From NCBI GenBank assembly GCA_043743785.1, contig JAYTVW010000015.1, positions 47,821 through 111,820 of the forward strand: 64,000 nt of DNA, read 5' to 3'. The notes under the pieces were generated by a model. The model was given only the letters and a program-made list of their open reading frames with translations. It did not search any database and was not told the DNA's origin. This DNA is from JAQTNA01 sp043743785 (GTDB lineage: Bacteria; Pseudomonadota; Gammaproteobacteria; Burkholderiales; Rhodocyclaceae). Each line of letters opens with the position of its first letter. The stretch's first letter is position 1. A program made the translations under genes and the position numbers. This document shows, one piece after another, positions 25,011-35,130 of this stretch.

Positions 25011-25107
25011 GGGGCTCTTTTCGTTTGGTTGGGGCGGGTGCCCCAAGAATAGTCGAAGGCCACCATGTGGCAAGCCCCTCTGATGACTTTTCGCAATTTC
25101 GGTGTGA

Positions 25108-26427
25108 TCAACGCACCCGGTGCACGGGCTGGCCGAGCATTTCCGGAGTGATGAGCGTCACGCCCTTTTCGGAAACATGGAAGCGGCGCTTGTCTTCTTC
25201 CGGATCGACGCCCACCACCAGCCCTTCGGGGATGCGGCAGCCCTTGTCCACTACGCATTTCTTCAGCACCACGTGGCGGGCGATGTCCACATCCGGCAGC
25301 ACCACCGTGTCCTCCACGGTGCTCCAGCTATGCACTACCACATTGGAGAAGAGCAGGGAGCGCCGGACGGTGGCGCCGCTGATGATGCAGCCGCCGGAGA
25401 CCATGGAATCCACCGCTTCGCCGCGACGGTCCTCGTCGTCGAAGACAAACTTGGCCGGCGGCAGTTGTTCCTGGTGGGTCCAGATCGGCCAGGTCTTGTC
25501 GTACATGTTGAGTTCCGGCGTGACCTTGGTCAGCTCCATGTTGGCTTCCCAGTAGGCGTCCACCGTGCCCACGTCGCGCCAGTAGGGAATGCCGGATTCG
25601 GTCATGCTGACGCAGCTGTCAGCGAAACGCTGGGTGAACACCCGGTAGCGGGAGACGATGTGGGGAATGATGTCCTTGCCGAAGTCGTGGCTGGAGTGGG
25701 GATCGTCCGCGTCCCGCACCAACTGCTCGTAAAGGAATTCCGCATTGAAGACATAAATACCCATGCTCGCCAGGGCCAGATTCGGATTGCCCGGCACATG
25801 GGCGGGATTGTCCGGCTTTTCCTGGAACTGCATGATGCGGCCTTCTTCATTGACCCCCATGACGCCGAATTCCCGCGCTTCATCGATGGGCACCTCCAGG
25901 CAGGCCACGGTCATGTCGGCCCGGTGGGTGGCGTGGTGGGCCAGCAGGCGGCCGTAGTCCATCTTGTAGATGTGGTCGCCGGACAGAATGATGATGTGGG
26001 CCGGCCCCAGGCGGCGGATGACCCCCAGGTTCTGGAAGACGGCGTCCGCCGTGCCCTTGTACCAGGCTTCTGCCACCTGCTGCTGGGCCGGCAGCAGTTC
26101 GACGAATTCGTCGAAACGGCCGTCCAGGAAGCTCCAGCCGCGCTGGATATGCTGGATCAGACTATGGGCCTTATACTGCGTCGCAACACCAATGCGCCGG
26201 ATGCCGGAATTGACGCAGTTGGACAAGGTGAAATCGATGACGCGGAACTTGCCGGCGAAGGGCACCGCTGGCTTGGCCCGCCAGTCCGTGAGTTGCTTGA
26301 GACGGCTGCCACGGCCACCGGCCAAAATCATGGCATAGGCGTTCTTGGTGAGTTGGCTGACGAAACGACCTTCACCTGGATGCGTGCATTGGACACAGTC
26401 CGGATGATCGATGTGCGGAACTTGCAT
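25108..26427 (-). CDS. glgC: Glucose-1-phosphate adenylyltransferase
   Basis: This enzyme makes ADP-glucose from ATP and glucose-1-phosphate, the committed and allosterically regulated step of glycogen synthesis. The 439-residue protein has the N-terminal pyrophosphorylase motif AMILAGGRGSRLKQLTDWRA, followed by KPAVPFAGKFRVIDF, and a C-terminal left-handed beta-helix. The ATG at 26427 with GGGGGAAG five bases upstream is preferred over a TTG at 26442. It is the first gene of the minus-strand glycogen run and is divergent from glgB, with only 71 bp between the starts, so the two probably share a regulatory region. Confidence 0.96.
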   Translation of the reverse strand: MQVPHIDHPDCVQCTHPGEGRFVSQLTKNAYAMILAGGRGSRLKQLTDWRAKPAVPFAGKFRVIDFTLSNCVNSGIRRIGVATQYKAHSLIQHIQRGWSFLDGRFDEFVELLPAQQQVAEAWYKGTADAVFQNLGVIRRLGPAHIIILSGDHIYKMDYGRLLAHHATHRADMTVACLEVPIDEAREFGVMGVNEEGRIMQFQEKPDNPAHVPGNPNLALASMGIYVFNAEFLYEQLVRDADDPHSSHDFGKDIIPHIVSRYRVFTQRFADSCVSMTESGIPYWRDVGTVDAYWEANMELTKVTPELNMYDKTWPIWTHQEQLPPAKFVFDDEDRRGEAVDSMVSGGCIISGATVRRSLLFSNVVVHSWSTVEDTVVLPDVDIARHVVLKKCVVDKGCRIPEGLVVGVDPEEDKRRFHVSEKGVTLITPEMLGQPVHRVR

Positions 26428-26498
26428 TTTAACTTCCCCCAATTTGGCCTATCCTCTGCGGCTGGATCGGCGAATAACCCTAATGATACTGCGAAACC

Positions 26499-28670
26499 AT
26501 GACATCCAATGACTCGTTTGTGGCGCTGCAACAGGCGCGTGAGCATGACCCTTTCCGGGTACTCGGCATGCATCGCCGGGCCGGGGAATGGCAACTTGAT
26601 GTATATCGGCCCTATGCGGCCGAGGTTGAGTTGCGGGCGGACGGGCTCAAAGTGCCCCTGACGTCCCTCGGTGACGGCCTGTTTCGCTGGCGCGGCTTGG
26701 AGCAGCCGGCCTGGCCCTGGCGCCTAGCCATCACGGAGGATGGCGCCGAATTTGAGATCCATGATCCCTACGCTTTTCCGCCACAAATCCAGGAATTGGA
26801 CCAGCACCTCTTCGGCGAAGGGCGCCATCGCCAGGCCTGGCGCTACCTGGGGGCTCGCCTGGAAAGCCGCCAGGGCGTTGCCGGAGTGTGCTTCCGCACT
26901 TGGGCACCCAACGCCGAACGGGTTTCGGTGGTGGGGGATTTCAACCGCTGGGATGGTCGCCAGCATCCCATGTGCTCCATGGGTTCCGGCGGCGTATGGG
27001 AACTCTTCATTCCGGAGCTGGTCGCCGGCAGCTTCTACAAATTCGAGATAAGGAACCGGGCCAGCGGTGCTGTCATGGCCAAGGGCGATCCCTATGCGCG
27101 CTGGTGCCAGAACCGGCCGGATACGGCCGCAAGGGTCTGTCCGCCACCGGCTCACGCCTGGCAGGACGGCACCTGGCTCGCGCAACGGGCCGCCTGGGAC
27201 TGGCTGCACAGCGCCATCAATGTCTATGAAATGCATGCCGGCTCCTGGATGCGCCACCCGGGCAAGAGCTTTTACAGCTGGCGGGAACTGGCGGAGAAGC
27301 TGGTGCCCTATGTGCAGGACCTGGGCTACACCCACATCGAGTTGATGCCCATTACCGAGCACCCCCTGGACGAGTCCTGGGGCTATCAAACCACGGGCTA
27401 TTTCGCCCCTACCAGCCGCTTCGGCACGCCGGACGATCTGCGTTTCTTCATCGACACCTGCCACCAGGCAGGCATCGGTGTGTTCCTCGACTGGGTGCCC
27501 GGCCATTTTCCGGCGGACGCCTGGGCCTTGGCCCATTTCGACGGCTCCGCCCTCTACGAACATGCAGACCCGCGCATGAAGATGCACCCGGACTGGGGCA
27601 CCCACATCTTCAATTACGGCCGGAACGAGGTGAAGAGCTTCCTGCTCTCCAGCGCCCACTACTGGCTGTCGGAATTTCATTTTGACGGCCTGCGGGTGGA
27701 CGCGGTGGCTTCCATGCTCTATCTGGATTACTCGCGCAAGGCCGGCGAATGGGTGCCCAACGTCTACGGCGGCCGGGAAAACCTGGAGGCCATCGAGTTT
27801 CTGCAGGCCTTCAACACCATGGTGCACCAGGATTTCCCCGGCGCCCTGACCATCGCCGAGGAATCCACCGCTTGGCCCCAGGTGTCCCGCCCGGTGTACC
27901 TGGGGGGGCTGGGTTTCTCCCTGAAGTGGAACATGGGCTGGATGAACGACAGCCTGGATTACCTGAAGCAAGACCCCATCCACCGTCGCTATCACCACGA
28001 GCGCCTGACCTTCGGCCAGCTCTACGCCTATTCGGAAAACTTCATGCTGCCCCTGTCCCACGACGAGGTGGTGCATGGCAAGAGATCCTTGCTGAACAAG
28101 ATGCCCGGGGACGCCTGGCAGAAGCGGGCCAACCTGCGCCTGCTCTTCGCCTACCAACTGGCCACGCCGGGCAAGAAGCTCAATTTCATGGGCAATGAAC
28201 TGGGCCAGCCGTCGGAATGGGCCGATGGCCGGGAACTGGACTGGAGTCTGCTGGACAAGCCGGAGCATGCCGGTATCAAGCGCATGCAGACGGACATGAA
28301 CCGGCTCTACCGGGATATCCCGGCCCTGCATGACCTGGACGTGGCCCGGGAAGGCTTTGCCTGGATCGACTGTCACGACAACGCCCAGTCGGTGCTGGCC
28401 TGGCTGCGCCGGGCCCGGGACGGCAGTTTCGTGGTGGTGGTGCTGAATTTCACGCCGGTACCGCGCACCGGCTACCGCATCGGCGTACCGGCGGCCGGCG
28501 CCTATACGGAAATCCTCAATACCGATTCCGCCTGGTACGGCGGCAGCAATGTGGGCAACGGCCTGGGCCTTATCGCCACCGAAGAGTCTTTCATGGGCTA
28601 TCCGGCGTCCCTGGTGTTGACCTTGCCGCCTCTGGCGGCCATTGTGCTGGAACTGGCGGGCCGGCGGTAA
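26499..28670 (+). CDS. glgB: 1,4-alpha-glucan branching enzyme
   Basis: This GH13 enzyme introduces alpha-1,6 branches into glycogen. The 723-residue protein has two N-terminal CBM48-like beta modules (about 15-105 and 125-215) and the (beta/alpha)8 catalytic domain, with nucleophile Asp401 (FDGLRVDAVASM), acid/base Glu454 (TIAEES) and LSHDEVVHGK. Length and the two CBM48 modules match the long E. coli-type GlgB. It is transcribed divergently from glgC. No clear Shine-Dalgarno sequence precedes the ATG. Confidence 0.96.
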   Translation: MTSNDSFVALQQAREHDPFRVLGMHRRAGEWQLDVYRPYAAEVELRADGLKVPLTSLGDGLFRWRGLEQPAWPWRLAITEDGAEFEIHDPYAFPPQIQELDQHLFGEGRHRQAWRYLGARLESRQGVAGVCFRTWAPNAERVSVVGDFNRWDGRQHPMCSMGSGGVWELFIPELVAGSFYKFEIRNRASGAVMAKGDPYARWCQNRPDTAARVCPPPAHAWQDGTWLAQRAAWDWLHSAINVYEMHAGSWMRHPGKSFYSWRELAEKLVPYVQDLGYTHIELMPITEHPLDESWGYQTTGYFAPTSRFGTPDDLRFFIDTCHQAGIGVFLDWVPGHFPADAWALAHFDGSALYEHADPRMKMHPDWGTHIFNYGRNEVKSFLLSSAHYWLSEFHFDGLRVDAVASMLYLDYSRKAGEWVPNVYGGRENLEAIEFLQAFNTMVHQDFPGALTIAEESTAWPQVSRPVYLGGLGFSLKWNMGWMNDSLDYLKQDPIHRRYHHERLTFGQLYAYSENFMLPLSHDEVVHGKRSLLNKMPGDAWQKRANLRLLFAYQLATPGKKLNFMGNELGQPSEWADGRELDWSLLDKPEHAGIKRMQTDMNRLYRDIPALHDLDVAREGFAWIDCHDNAQSVLAWLRRARDGSFVVVVLNFTPVPRTGYRIGVPAAGAYTEILNTDSAWYGGSNVGNGLGLIATEESFMGYPASLVLTLPPLAAIVLELAGRR

Positions 28671-28700
28671 GGTGAGTTCCACGAATTACCATCTCTCTGC

Positions 28701-28775
28701 CGTAGGTCAGGTTTCCGCAGGAAACCTGACACCAAGCCTTGGCAGACGTCAGCTTGCTGCGCAACCTGACCTACG
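28701..28775. repeat. Nested palindrome (cgtaggtcaggtt type) after glgB
   Basis: The outer arms cgtaggtcaggttt (28701-28714) and aacctgacctacg (28763-28775) enclose an inner perfect hairpin tcaggtttc-cgca-gaaacctga and a second small one. It could serve as glgB terminator, but no T-run follows. Confidence 0.7.
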
Positions 28776-28847
28776 AATGGGGTTCGTGTTTTCCGGAATT
28801 CGCCTAACTGCGTGTCGCCGCCGCTTTCAATCGAAGCTTGTAAAATT

Positions 28848-28905
28848 GTGGGGCCGACTTCAGACGGCCAAAACACGGGTCCTGGCCGATTAAAGTTGGC
28901 CCCAC
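28848..28905. repeat. Family E palindrome (gtggggccg...cggccccac type)
   Basis: Arms gtggggccgactt (from 28848) and aagttggccccac (to 28905) pair over 13 bp, with inner ggcc words. A second full copy is at 50318-50382 and a degraded half at about 35858-35890. It ends 10 bp before the histidine-kinase ATG. Confidence 0.8.
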
Positions 28906-28915
28906 GAGAGCGTTG

Positions 28916-31894
28916 ATGAGTTCAGAAAGATTTCAGGCCAGGCACGTTGTCATCGGCGCCACGGGCATCCTGATCGCAGCGATCATTGCGATCTCGATGG
29001 CGTCGGCCTGGCTGCTGCGCGAGCGGGAAATCGAGAGCTGGCGCGGGCAGTTGTCGAACCTGTCCCTGGTGTTGGCAGAGCAAACCTACCAGACCATGTC
29101 GTCCGCCCAGCTCGCCCTGGACAGCATCGTGGAACATGTCGATGCAGCCCATGTCCGGGATGGCGCGGAATTGCGTGGGAAGCTGGGGACGCAGGCGGTG
29201 TTCCAGGCCTTGCGCGACAAGATCGCCGGCCTGCCTCAGGTGGACGTGGCCACCATCGTTGCCGCCAACGGCGACGTCATCAATTTCACCCGCGCCTTTC
29301 CCGCGCCGGCCATCAACCTGTCAGATCGGGATTACTTTCAGATTCGCCGTGAGCATCCGGCGCAAGGGATCTTCGTCAGCATTCCGGTGCGCAACAAGGG
29401 CAACGGCAAGTGGGTTTTCTATCTCAGCCACCGCCTGAACGATGCCCATGGGCACTTCATGGGCCTGGTGCTGGTGGGCATTTCCGTCGATCAATTCACC
29501 GATTTCTATGCCCGCCTCGCCCGGAATCTCGGCGAGGGGGCGGCGATCACCCTGTATCGGAACGATTTCTCCATCCTGACCCGCTGGCCGCGGCAGGACG
29601 AAACCATCGGCAAGAAGAACCTCACCGGGGTTTCCCACCTGGTTGTCGCCGACATGAAGAAGAAGGACGAAGTCATCTATACGTCCATTCCCCGTTTCTC
29701 GGACGCGAATCTTCCGGTCGGGCGCCTGGCGGCGGTACGGGTTCTGGAGCGCTTTCCTCTGATCGTCAATCTCATCGTCACGGAGGATCTCTTTCTGGCG
29801 AACTGGCGGCATTCGCTCAAATCGATCGTCGCCGTCGCGACGGGAAGTACCCTGGCCCTGCTCCTCGCCGCCCTGCTGCTGCTACGCATCGTGCGCCAGC
29901 GGGAAGCCAGCGCGGCCCTGCTGCGGGACCTGGCGGATCAGGTACCGGGCCTGCTGTTCCAGTTCCGGCGCGATCCGGACGGTCACACGGCCTTCCCCTA
30001 CGTGAATCAGCGCTTTGCCGAGTTGTATGGCCTGCCACCGGGGCAATCGTCCGTCGAGGGGGCCTCCATCTTCGCTTACCAGCACCCGGATGACGTGGAC
30101 AGGGTGAGTGCCTCGATAGACGCGTCGGCCTGTACCCTCTCGCCCTGGCACGAGGAATATCGGCTGGTGATTCCGGGCCGGGGCGTCGTCTGGCGCCGGG
30201 GCGATGCCCAGCCCCAGAAGCTGCCGGACGGCGCCATCCTCTGGCATGGCTACATCGCGGACATTACCGAGGCCAAGCAATTCGCGGAGACCATCGCGCG
30301 GGAAAGCCTCAAGAACCGCATGCTGCTGCGGCATGCCAGCGACGGTGTGCACATCCTGAGTGAGGATGGTGTGGTCATGGAGGCCAGCGAATCCTTCTGC
30401 CGTATGCTGGGCTACAGCCGGGAGGAAGTCATCGGCATGCATGTGGGGCGCTGGGAAGCGCAGCATGCGCCGGACGAAACGCTGCGGATAGTGGCCCGGC
30501 AGTTCGAGCGGCAAGACCTGACGACCTTCGAAACCATTCATCGCAGGAAGGATGGCAGTGTTTTCGACGTGGAAGTCACCGGCTATCCCCTGGAACTGGA
30601 CGGGCGGCGGGTGCTCTACAACTCTTCGCGGGACATCACGGACCGCAAGAAGGCGGAAGCGGAGCTTGCGCAATACCGGGAAAACCTGGAAAAGCGGGTG
30701 GAAGAGCGCACCGCCGCCCTGACCCTTGCCAAGGAGGCCGCCGAAACCGCCAACGTGGCCAAGAGCGCCTTCCTGGCCAACATGTCTCACGAAATTCGCA
30801 CGCCCCTGAACGCCATCACCGGCATGGCCCACCTGCTGAAGCGGGGCGGGGTGACGGCAAAGCAGGCAGAGCGCCTGGACAAGATCGATGCCGCCGGACA
30901 GCATCTGCTGGAGATCATCAATGCGGTCCTCGATCTTTCCAAGATCGAGGCCGGCAAGTTCGTGCTCGAAGAAACCAGTGTCGGCGTCAGCGACATTGTG
31001 GTCAATGTGCTGTCCATGCTTGCCGAGCGGGCCCAGGCCAAGAACCTGCGGCTCGCCAGCGAGGTTCAGAGCCTGCCCCCTTGCCTGCTGGGGGATCCTA
31101 CCCGTCTCCAGCAGGCGCTCCTCAACTACGCCACCAACGCCATCAAATTCACTGACGCCGGCAGCGTCACCCTGCGCACCCATCTGGTGGAAGAGTCGCC
31201 GGAGAGTGTCCTGGTGCGTTTCGAGGTGCAGGACACAGGCATGGGCGTTACTCCCGAGGTGGCGGCGCGCCTGTTCGGCTCCTTCGAGCAGGCCGATAAT
31301 TCCATCACCCGGAAATTCGGCGGCACCGGTCTTGGCCTTGCCATCACCCGGCGCCTTGCCCAGTTGATGGGTGGGGATGCCGGGGTGCTCAGCACACCGG
31401 GGCAGGGCAGCACCTTCTGGTTCTCGGCCCGCTTGAAGAAAGGCCAGTCTCCTGGGGCGACGTTCGAGAGAACGGCGGTCGGCCATGCGGAGGCCGCCCT
31501 GCTGCGGGACTACCGGGGTACCCGGATCTTGCTGGTGGAAGACGACATGATCAATCGGGAGGTCACTCTGGAACTCCTGCGGGATGCCGGGCAGATCGTC
31601 GATGTGGCCGGGGACGGCGTGGAGGCGGTGGAAGCTTTGGCAATGGCTGGCCGCCACGACTATGGCCTGATCCTCATGGACATGCAGATGCCGCGCATGG
31701 ATGGCCTCGAAGCGACGCGCCGGATCCGCTGTCTGCCCGGTGGCAGCGCCGTTCCGATCATCGCCATGACGGCGAACGCTTTCCTTGAGGATCGCGCTCG
31801 CTGTCTCGAGGCCGGGATGAGCGACTTCGTCGCCAAGCCGGTGGCCCCGGATGCCCTGTACGCCACCCTGCTGAAGTGCCTGAAGCGCCCCTGA
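28916..31894 (+). CDS. Membrane hybrid sensor histidine kinase (dCache-PAS-PAS-HisKA-HATPase-REC)
   Basis: The 992-residue inner-membrane kinase has a membrane helix (about 12-32), a periplasmic Cache-like sensor domain (about 35-290; contains LSDRDYFQIRREHP), a second helix (about 305-325), two PAS domains (about 335-445 and 460-580), a coiled coil, HisKA with phospho-acceptor His625 (NMSHEIRTPLN), an HATPase domain (FGGTGLGLAI) and a C-terminal receiver with Asp922 (MDMQMPR). The signal is unknown. The ATG at 28916 is used; a TTG one codon earlier is unlikely. Its stop overlaps the next start (TGATG), so output is probably linked to the c-di-GMP protein downstream. Confidence 0.9.
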   Translation: MSSERFQARHVVIGATGILIAAIIAISMASAWLLREREIESWRGQLSNLSLVLAEQTYQTMSSAQLALDSIVEHVDAAHVRDGAELRGKLGTQAVFQALRDKIAGLPQVDVATIVAANGDVINFTRAFPAPAINLSDRDYFQIRREHPAQGIFVSIPVRNKGNGKWVFYLSHRLNDAHGHFMGLVLVGISVDQFTDFYARLARNLGEGAAITLYRNDFSILTRWPRQDETIGKKNLTGVSHLVVADMKKKDEVIYTSIPRFSDANLPVGRLAAVRVLERFPLIVNLIVTEDLFLANWRHSLKSIVAVATGSTLALLLAALLLLRIVRQREASAALLRDLADQVPGLLFQFRRDPDGHTAFPYVNQRFAELYGLPPGQSSVEGASIFAYQHPDDVDRVSASIDASACTLSPWHEEYRLVIPGRGVVWRRGDAQPQKLPDGAILWHGYIADITEAKQFAETIARESLKNRMLLRHASDGVHILSEDGVVMEASESFCRMLGYSREEVIGMHVGRWEAQHAPDETLRIVARQFERQDLTTFETIHRRKDGSVFDVEVTGYPLELDGRRVLYNSSRDITDRKKAEAELAQYRENLEKRVEERTAALTLAKEAAETANVAKSAFLANMSHEIRTPLNAITGMAHLLKRGGVTAKQAERLDKIDAAGQHLLEIINAVLDLSKIEAGKFVLEETSVGVSDIVVNVLSMLAERAQAKNLRLASEVQSLPPCLLGDPTRLQQALLNYATNAIKFTDAGSVTLRTHLVEESPESVLVRFEVQDTGMGVTPEVAARLFGSFEQADNSITRKFGGTGLGLAITRRLAQLMGGDAGVLSTPGQGSTFWFSARLKKGQSPGATFERTAVGHAEAALLRDYRGTRILLVEDDMINREVTLELLRDAGQIVDVAGDGVEAVEALAMAGRHDYGLILMDMQMPRMDGLEATRRIRCLPGGSAVPIIAMTANAFLEDRARCLEAGMSDFVAKPVAPDALYATLLKCLKRP

Positions 31895-34800
31895 TGTCCC
31901 TCTTCCTCTCCAGGAACCTGCTGCTTTGCCTCGGCTACGGCCTTGCCGGCTGGCTGTCCCTGCAGATTGCCATTCCCCCCGGTTATGCGGCGCCCTTGTT
32001 CCCCTCTGCGGGCATGGCCCTGGCGGCGCTGTTGATCCATGGTCCCGGCTTGTTGCCCGGGGCCTTCTTTGGCTCCCTGCTGGTGCAGGCCGTGGCCGCC
32101 TGGCAGAGCGGCGTCAGCGGCGGTGCCTGGCTGGGCATCCTGCTGGCGGCGGCGGGTGCCGCCCTGCAAGCCCTGGCGGGCTACTGGCTGGCGCGCCGGC
32201 TGATCGGCCTGCCGAATGCCCTGGACACCCAGGAAAGCATTGTCCGCTTCGTCACGGTCGTGGCGCCGGCGGGCTGCCTGGTGAGCGCCAGCATCGGCGT
32301 GCCCACCCTGCTGCTCATGAATACCATTCCGCTGACCGAGGCGGCGTTTACCTGGATGAACTGGTGGGCCGGCGATACCCTGGGGGTGCTCATCATGGTG
32401 CCCCTGCTCCTGGTTTTCTTCGGTGTCCCCGGGGCGGACTGGCGGCCGCGCCGGATGACCCTGGCGGTGCCCATGCTCATCGCCCTGGGTCTCCTGGCCT
32501 TCACCTTCGTGCAGGTGCGCAACTGGGAGTTCACGCGCCTGCAATCCCAATTCAACCGGGACGCCGAGTACCTTGCCAGCCTGGTGCAGAAGCGTTTCGA
32601 CGCCCAGTTGGACCAGATACTGGCGCTGGAACGCCTGGCCACGGTGCATCCCGGGCTGACGCGGGAAGCTTGGCGGGACTTCGCCACGCCCCTCATGAAA
32701 CGCTACCCGGGCACCCAGAATTTTGGCTGGAGTCCCCTGGTGCGGGACGAGGATCGGGGCAGTTTCGAGGCAAGGGTGCGGGCACAGGATCACCCCGGCT
32801 TCAGCATCCTGGGGCGCAACGGCGCTGGTCAGACCTACGTGGCCGAGCACAAACCCGAGTACCTGCCCATTCTTTACGTTGAACCCCTGGCGTCCAATCG
32901 CCGGGTCGTGGGGCTTGATCCCCTGGTGCTGGAGAAGACGGCCCAGGCGGCACGACGTACAAGGGATACGGGCCTGCCCGTGGCCTCAGAATCCATCCGG
33001 CTTGTCCAGGAAGTGGGTGTGCAGCGAGGTGTGGTGGTGTATCAGGCTGTCTTCGGCGGCACGCCGCCGCGGCAGACCGGCATGGTGTCCGGCGTTTTCC
33101 GCATGGACGACACCATGAACGCCACCCTGGCCGGCCGTGGCCGGGAACAGATGGAGCTTTGCCTGAGCGAGACCGCTACGAACCTGCAGCGCCTCTTTGG
33201 TCCCCAGGGTTGCGAGGCCCCCGGCTGGGGGGCTAAGCGTCTGAACTGGCGGGCCAGCCTGAATTTTGCCGGGCGTCCGTGGCTGCTCCAGGTCGTCGCC
33301 ACGCCGGACTACATGGGTTCGCTGCGCAGCTGGGGGGCCTGGCTGACGCTGGTGGTCGGGCTGCTCAGCACCGGCATACTCGGCGCCTTCCTCTTGCTCA
33401 CCAGCGGCCGGGCGCGGCGCGTGGAAGATCTGGTGGAGGAGCGCACCCGGCAGCTGGCCAGCGCCAGCCAGCGCCTGCGGCAGCAGCAGGAGGAACTGGT
33501 TCAGGCCCAGCGCATTGCCCGCCTGGGCAGCTGGGAAAACATTCCCGGCGGCGACGCCCTGCGCTGTTCCGACGAACTGCAGGGCATGCTCAGGCTGGCG
33601 CCCGACGCGCCGGTGAACAGCCTGCTGGGCCGCATCCACCCGGATGACCGGGGTGCCCTGGCCTCCGCCCTCGGCCACGCGGCCCTGGCGCCCTGCCAGG
33701 TGGCGCTGGACTGCCGGGTCTTTGAAGATGGCGCCCGCACCCTGCACTTCCTCATCGAGAGCGACCAGCCTGGTAGCCAGGGCTTGCGCATTCGCGGCAC
33801 TGCCCAGGACGTGACCTCGGCCCGGGCCGCGGAGGCGGATATTGCCTACTTGGCTCACTTTGACGTGCTGACCGGGCTGCCCAACCGGACCCAATGGAAC
33901 GAGCAGGCCCACACCGAGTTGCGCGCCGCCGCCCGCCATGGCGACATGCTGGCGGTGCTGTTCCTTGATCTCGACCAGTTCAAGGCAGTGAATGACTCCC
34001 TTGGTCACCCGGTGGGCGACCAGTTGCTCTCCGCCGTGGCCAAACGCCTAGCCGGCAGCCTGCGGGAAAACGACTTCCTGGCGCGGCTGGGGGGCGACGA
34101 ATTCGTGGTCCTGCTACCCGGACTGGGCTATCGGGAAGACGCCGCCCGGGTGGCTCGGAAACTGATCGAGGCGCTGCGCAGTCCCCTGGCCATCGGCGAG
34201 CATGAGCTGACCGTCTCGGTGAGCATCGGTATCGCCGTCTATCCGGAAGATGGCGAGGACGTCAGCACCCTGCTCAAGCATGCCGACGTGGCCATGTACA
34301 GCGCCAAGGACCAGGGGCGGGATGCTTTCCACTACTTCCAGCCCGAAATGGATGTACATGCCCTCGAGCGCCTGTTGCTGGAAAATGCCCTGCGCCGGGC
34401 CATTGAGCGCAATGAATTGCTGCTCTGCTACCAGCCCCAGGTCGCAGCCCTTGATGGCCGGGTGGTGGGCTGCGAGGCCCTGGTGCGCTGGCAGCACCCG
34501 GAGCTCGGCTTGTTGCTGCCGGCCCAGTTCATCGGTGTCGCCGAGGAAAGCCGGCTGATCCTGAGCCTGGGCGAATGGGTACTGGAAGCCGCCTGCCGCC
34601 AGCAGGTCCTGTGGGCCGGGCGGGATCTGTACATGGCCGTGAATATCTCCGCCCTGCAATTCCGCCAGGCCGGTTTTGCCGACATGGTGCGGCGCATTCT
34701 CGATGACACCGGCGCGGACCCGGCCCGGCTCGAACTGGAACTGACCGAGAGCGCCCTCATGCAGCCCACCCGGGAAGTCCTGGCGCGCATGAACACCCTG

Positions 34801-35130
34801 CGGGATTGGGGCATCCGCCTGGCCCTGGACGATTTCGGTACCGGCTATTCCAGTCTGAGCTACCTGAAGCGCCTGCCCATTCACCGCCTCAAGCTGGACC
34901 GCAGCTTCGTCAAGGATCTGCCCGAGGATCTGGAGGACGCGGCCATCGCCACCGCCACCCTGTCCCTGGCCCGTGACCTGGGCATGGACGTGGTGGCCGA
35001 GGGCGTGGAGCGGGAAGCACAATGGGCCTTCCTCGCCGAGCGGGGCTGCGCCTTCATGCAAGGCTACCTGTACAGCCGCCCCCTGCGGGCCGCCGACTTC
35101 GCAGTCTGGATGGATGGCGTGGCGACATGA
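31894..35130 (+). CDS. MASE1-CHASE-PAS-GGDEF-EAL cyclic-di-GMP enzyme
   Basis: The 1078-residue membrane protein begins with a MASE1-like multi-helix sensor (about 1-210). A CHASE domain follows (about 240-430; the LVRDEDRGSFEARVRAQDHP region), then a membrane helix (about 470-490), a PAS-like domain, GGDEF (733-737, intact) and EAL (861-863, intact, followed by LVRWQHPE). Both catalytic signatures look functional, so it may synthesise or hydrolyse c-di-GMP. The start at 31894 overlaps the kinase stop by one base; its own stop overlaps the DUF486 ATG by four bases. Confidence 0.92.
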   Translation: MSLFLSRNLLLCLGYGLAGWLSLQIAIPPGYAAPLFPSAGMALAALLIHGPGLLPGAFFGSLLVQAVAAWQSGVSGGAWLGILLAAAGAALQALAGYWLARRLIGLPNALDTQESIVRFVTVVAPAGCLVSASIGVPTLLLMNTIPLTEAAFTWMNWWAGDTLGVLIMVPLLLVFFGVPGADWRPRRMTLAVPMLIALGLLAFTFVQVRNWEFTRLQSQFNRDAEYLASLVQKRFDAQLDQILALERLATVHPGLTREAWRDFATPLMKRYPGTQNFGWSPLVRDEDRGSFEARVRAQDHPGFSILGRNGAGQTYVAEHKPEYLPILYVEPLASNRRVVGLDPLVLEKTAQAARRTRDTGLPVASESIRLVQEVGVQRGVVVYQAVFGGTPPRQTGMVSGVFRMDDTMNATLAGRGREQMELCLSETATNLQRLFGPQGCEAPGWGAKRLNWRASLNFAGRPWLLQVVATPDYMGSLRSWGAWLTLVVGLLSTGILGAFLLLTSGRARRVEDLVEERTRQLASASQRLRQQQEELVQAQRIARLGSWENIPGGDALRCSDELQGMLRLAPDAPVNSLLGRIHPDDRGALASALGHAALAPCQVALDCRVFEDGARTLHFLIESDQPGSQGLRIRGTAQDVTSARAAEADIAYLAHFDVLTGLPNRTQWNEQAHTELRAAARHGDMLAVLFLDLDQFKAVNDSLGHPVGDQLLSAVAKRLAGSLRENDFLARLGGDEFVVLLPGLGYREDAARVARKLIEALRSPLAIGEHELTVSVSIGIAVYPEDGEDVSTLLKHADVAMYSAKDQGRDAFHYFQPEMDVHALERLLLENALRRAIERNELLLCYQPQVAALDGRVVGCEALVRWQHPELGLLLPAQFIGVAEESRLILSLGEWVLEAACRQQVLWAGRDLYMAVNISALQFRQAGFADMVRRILDDTGADPARLELELTESALMQPTREVLARMNTLRDWGIRLALDDFGTGYSSLSYLKRLPIHRLKLDRSFVKDLPEDLEDAAIATATLSLARDLGMDVVAEGVEREAQWAFLAERGCAFMQGYLYSRPLRAADFAVWMDGVAT

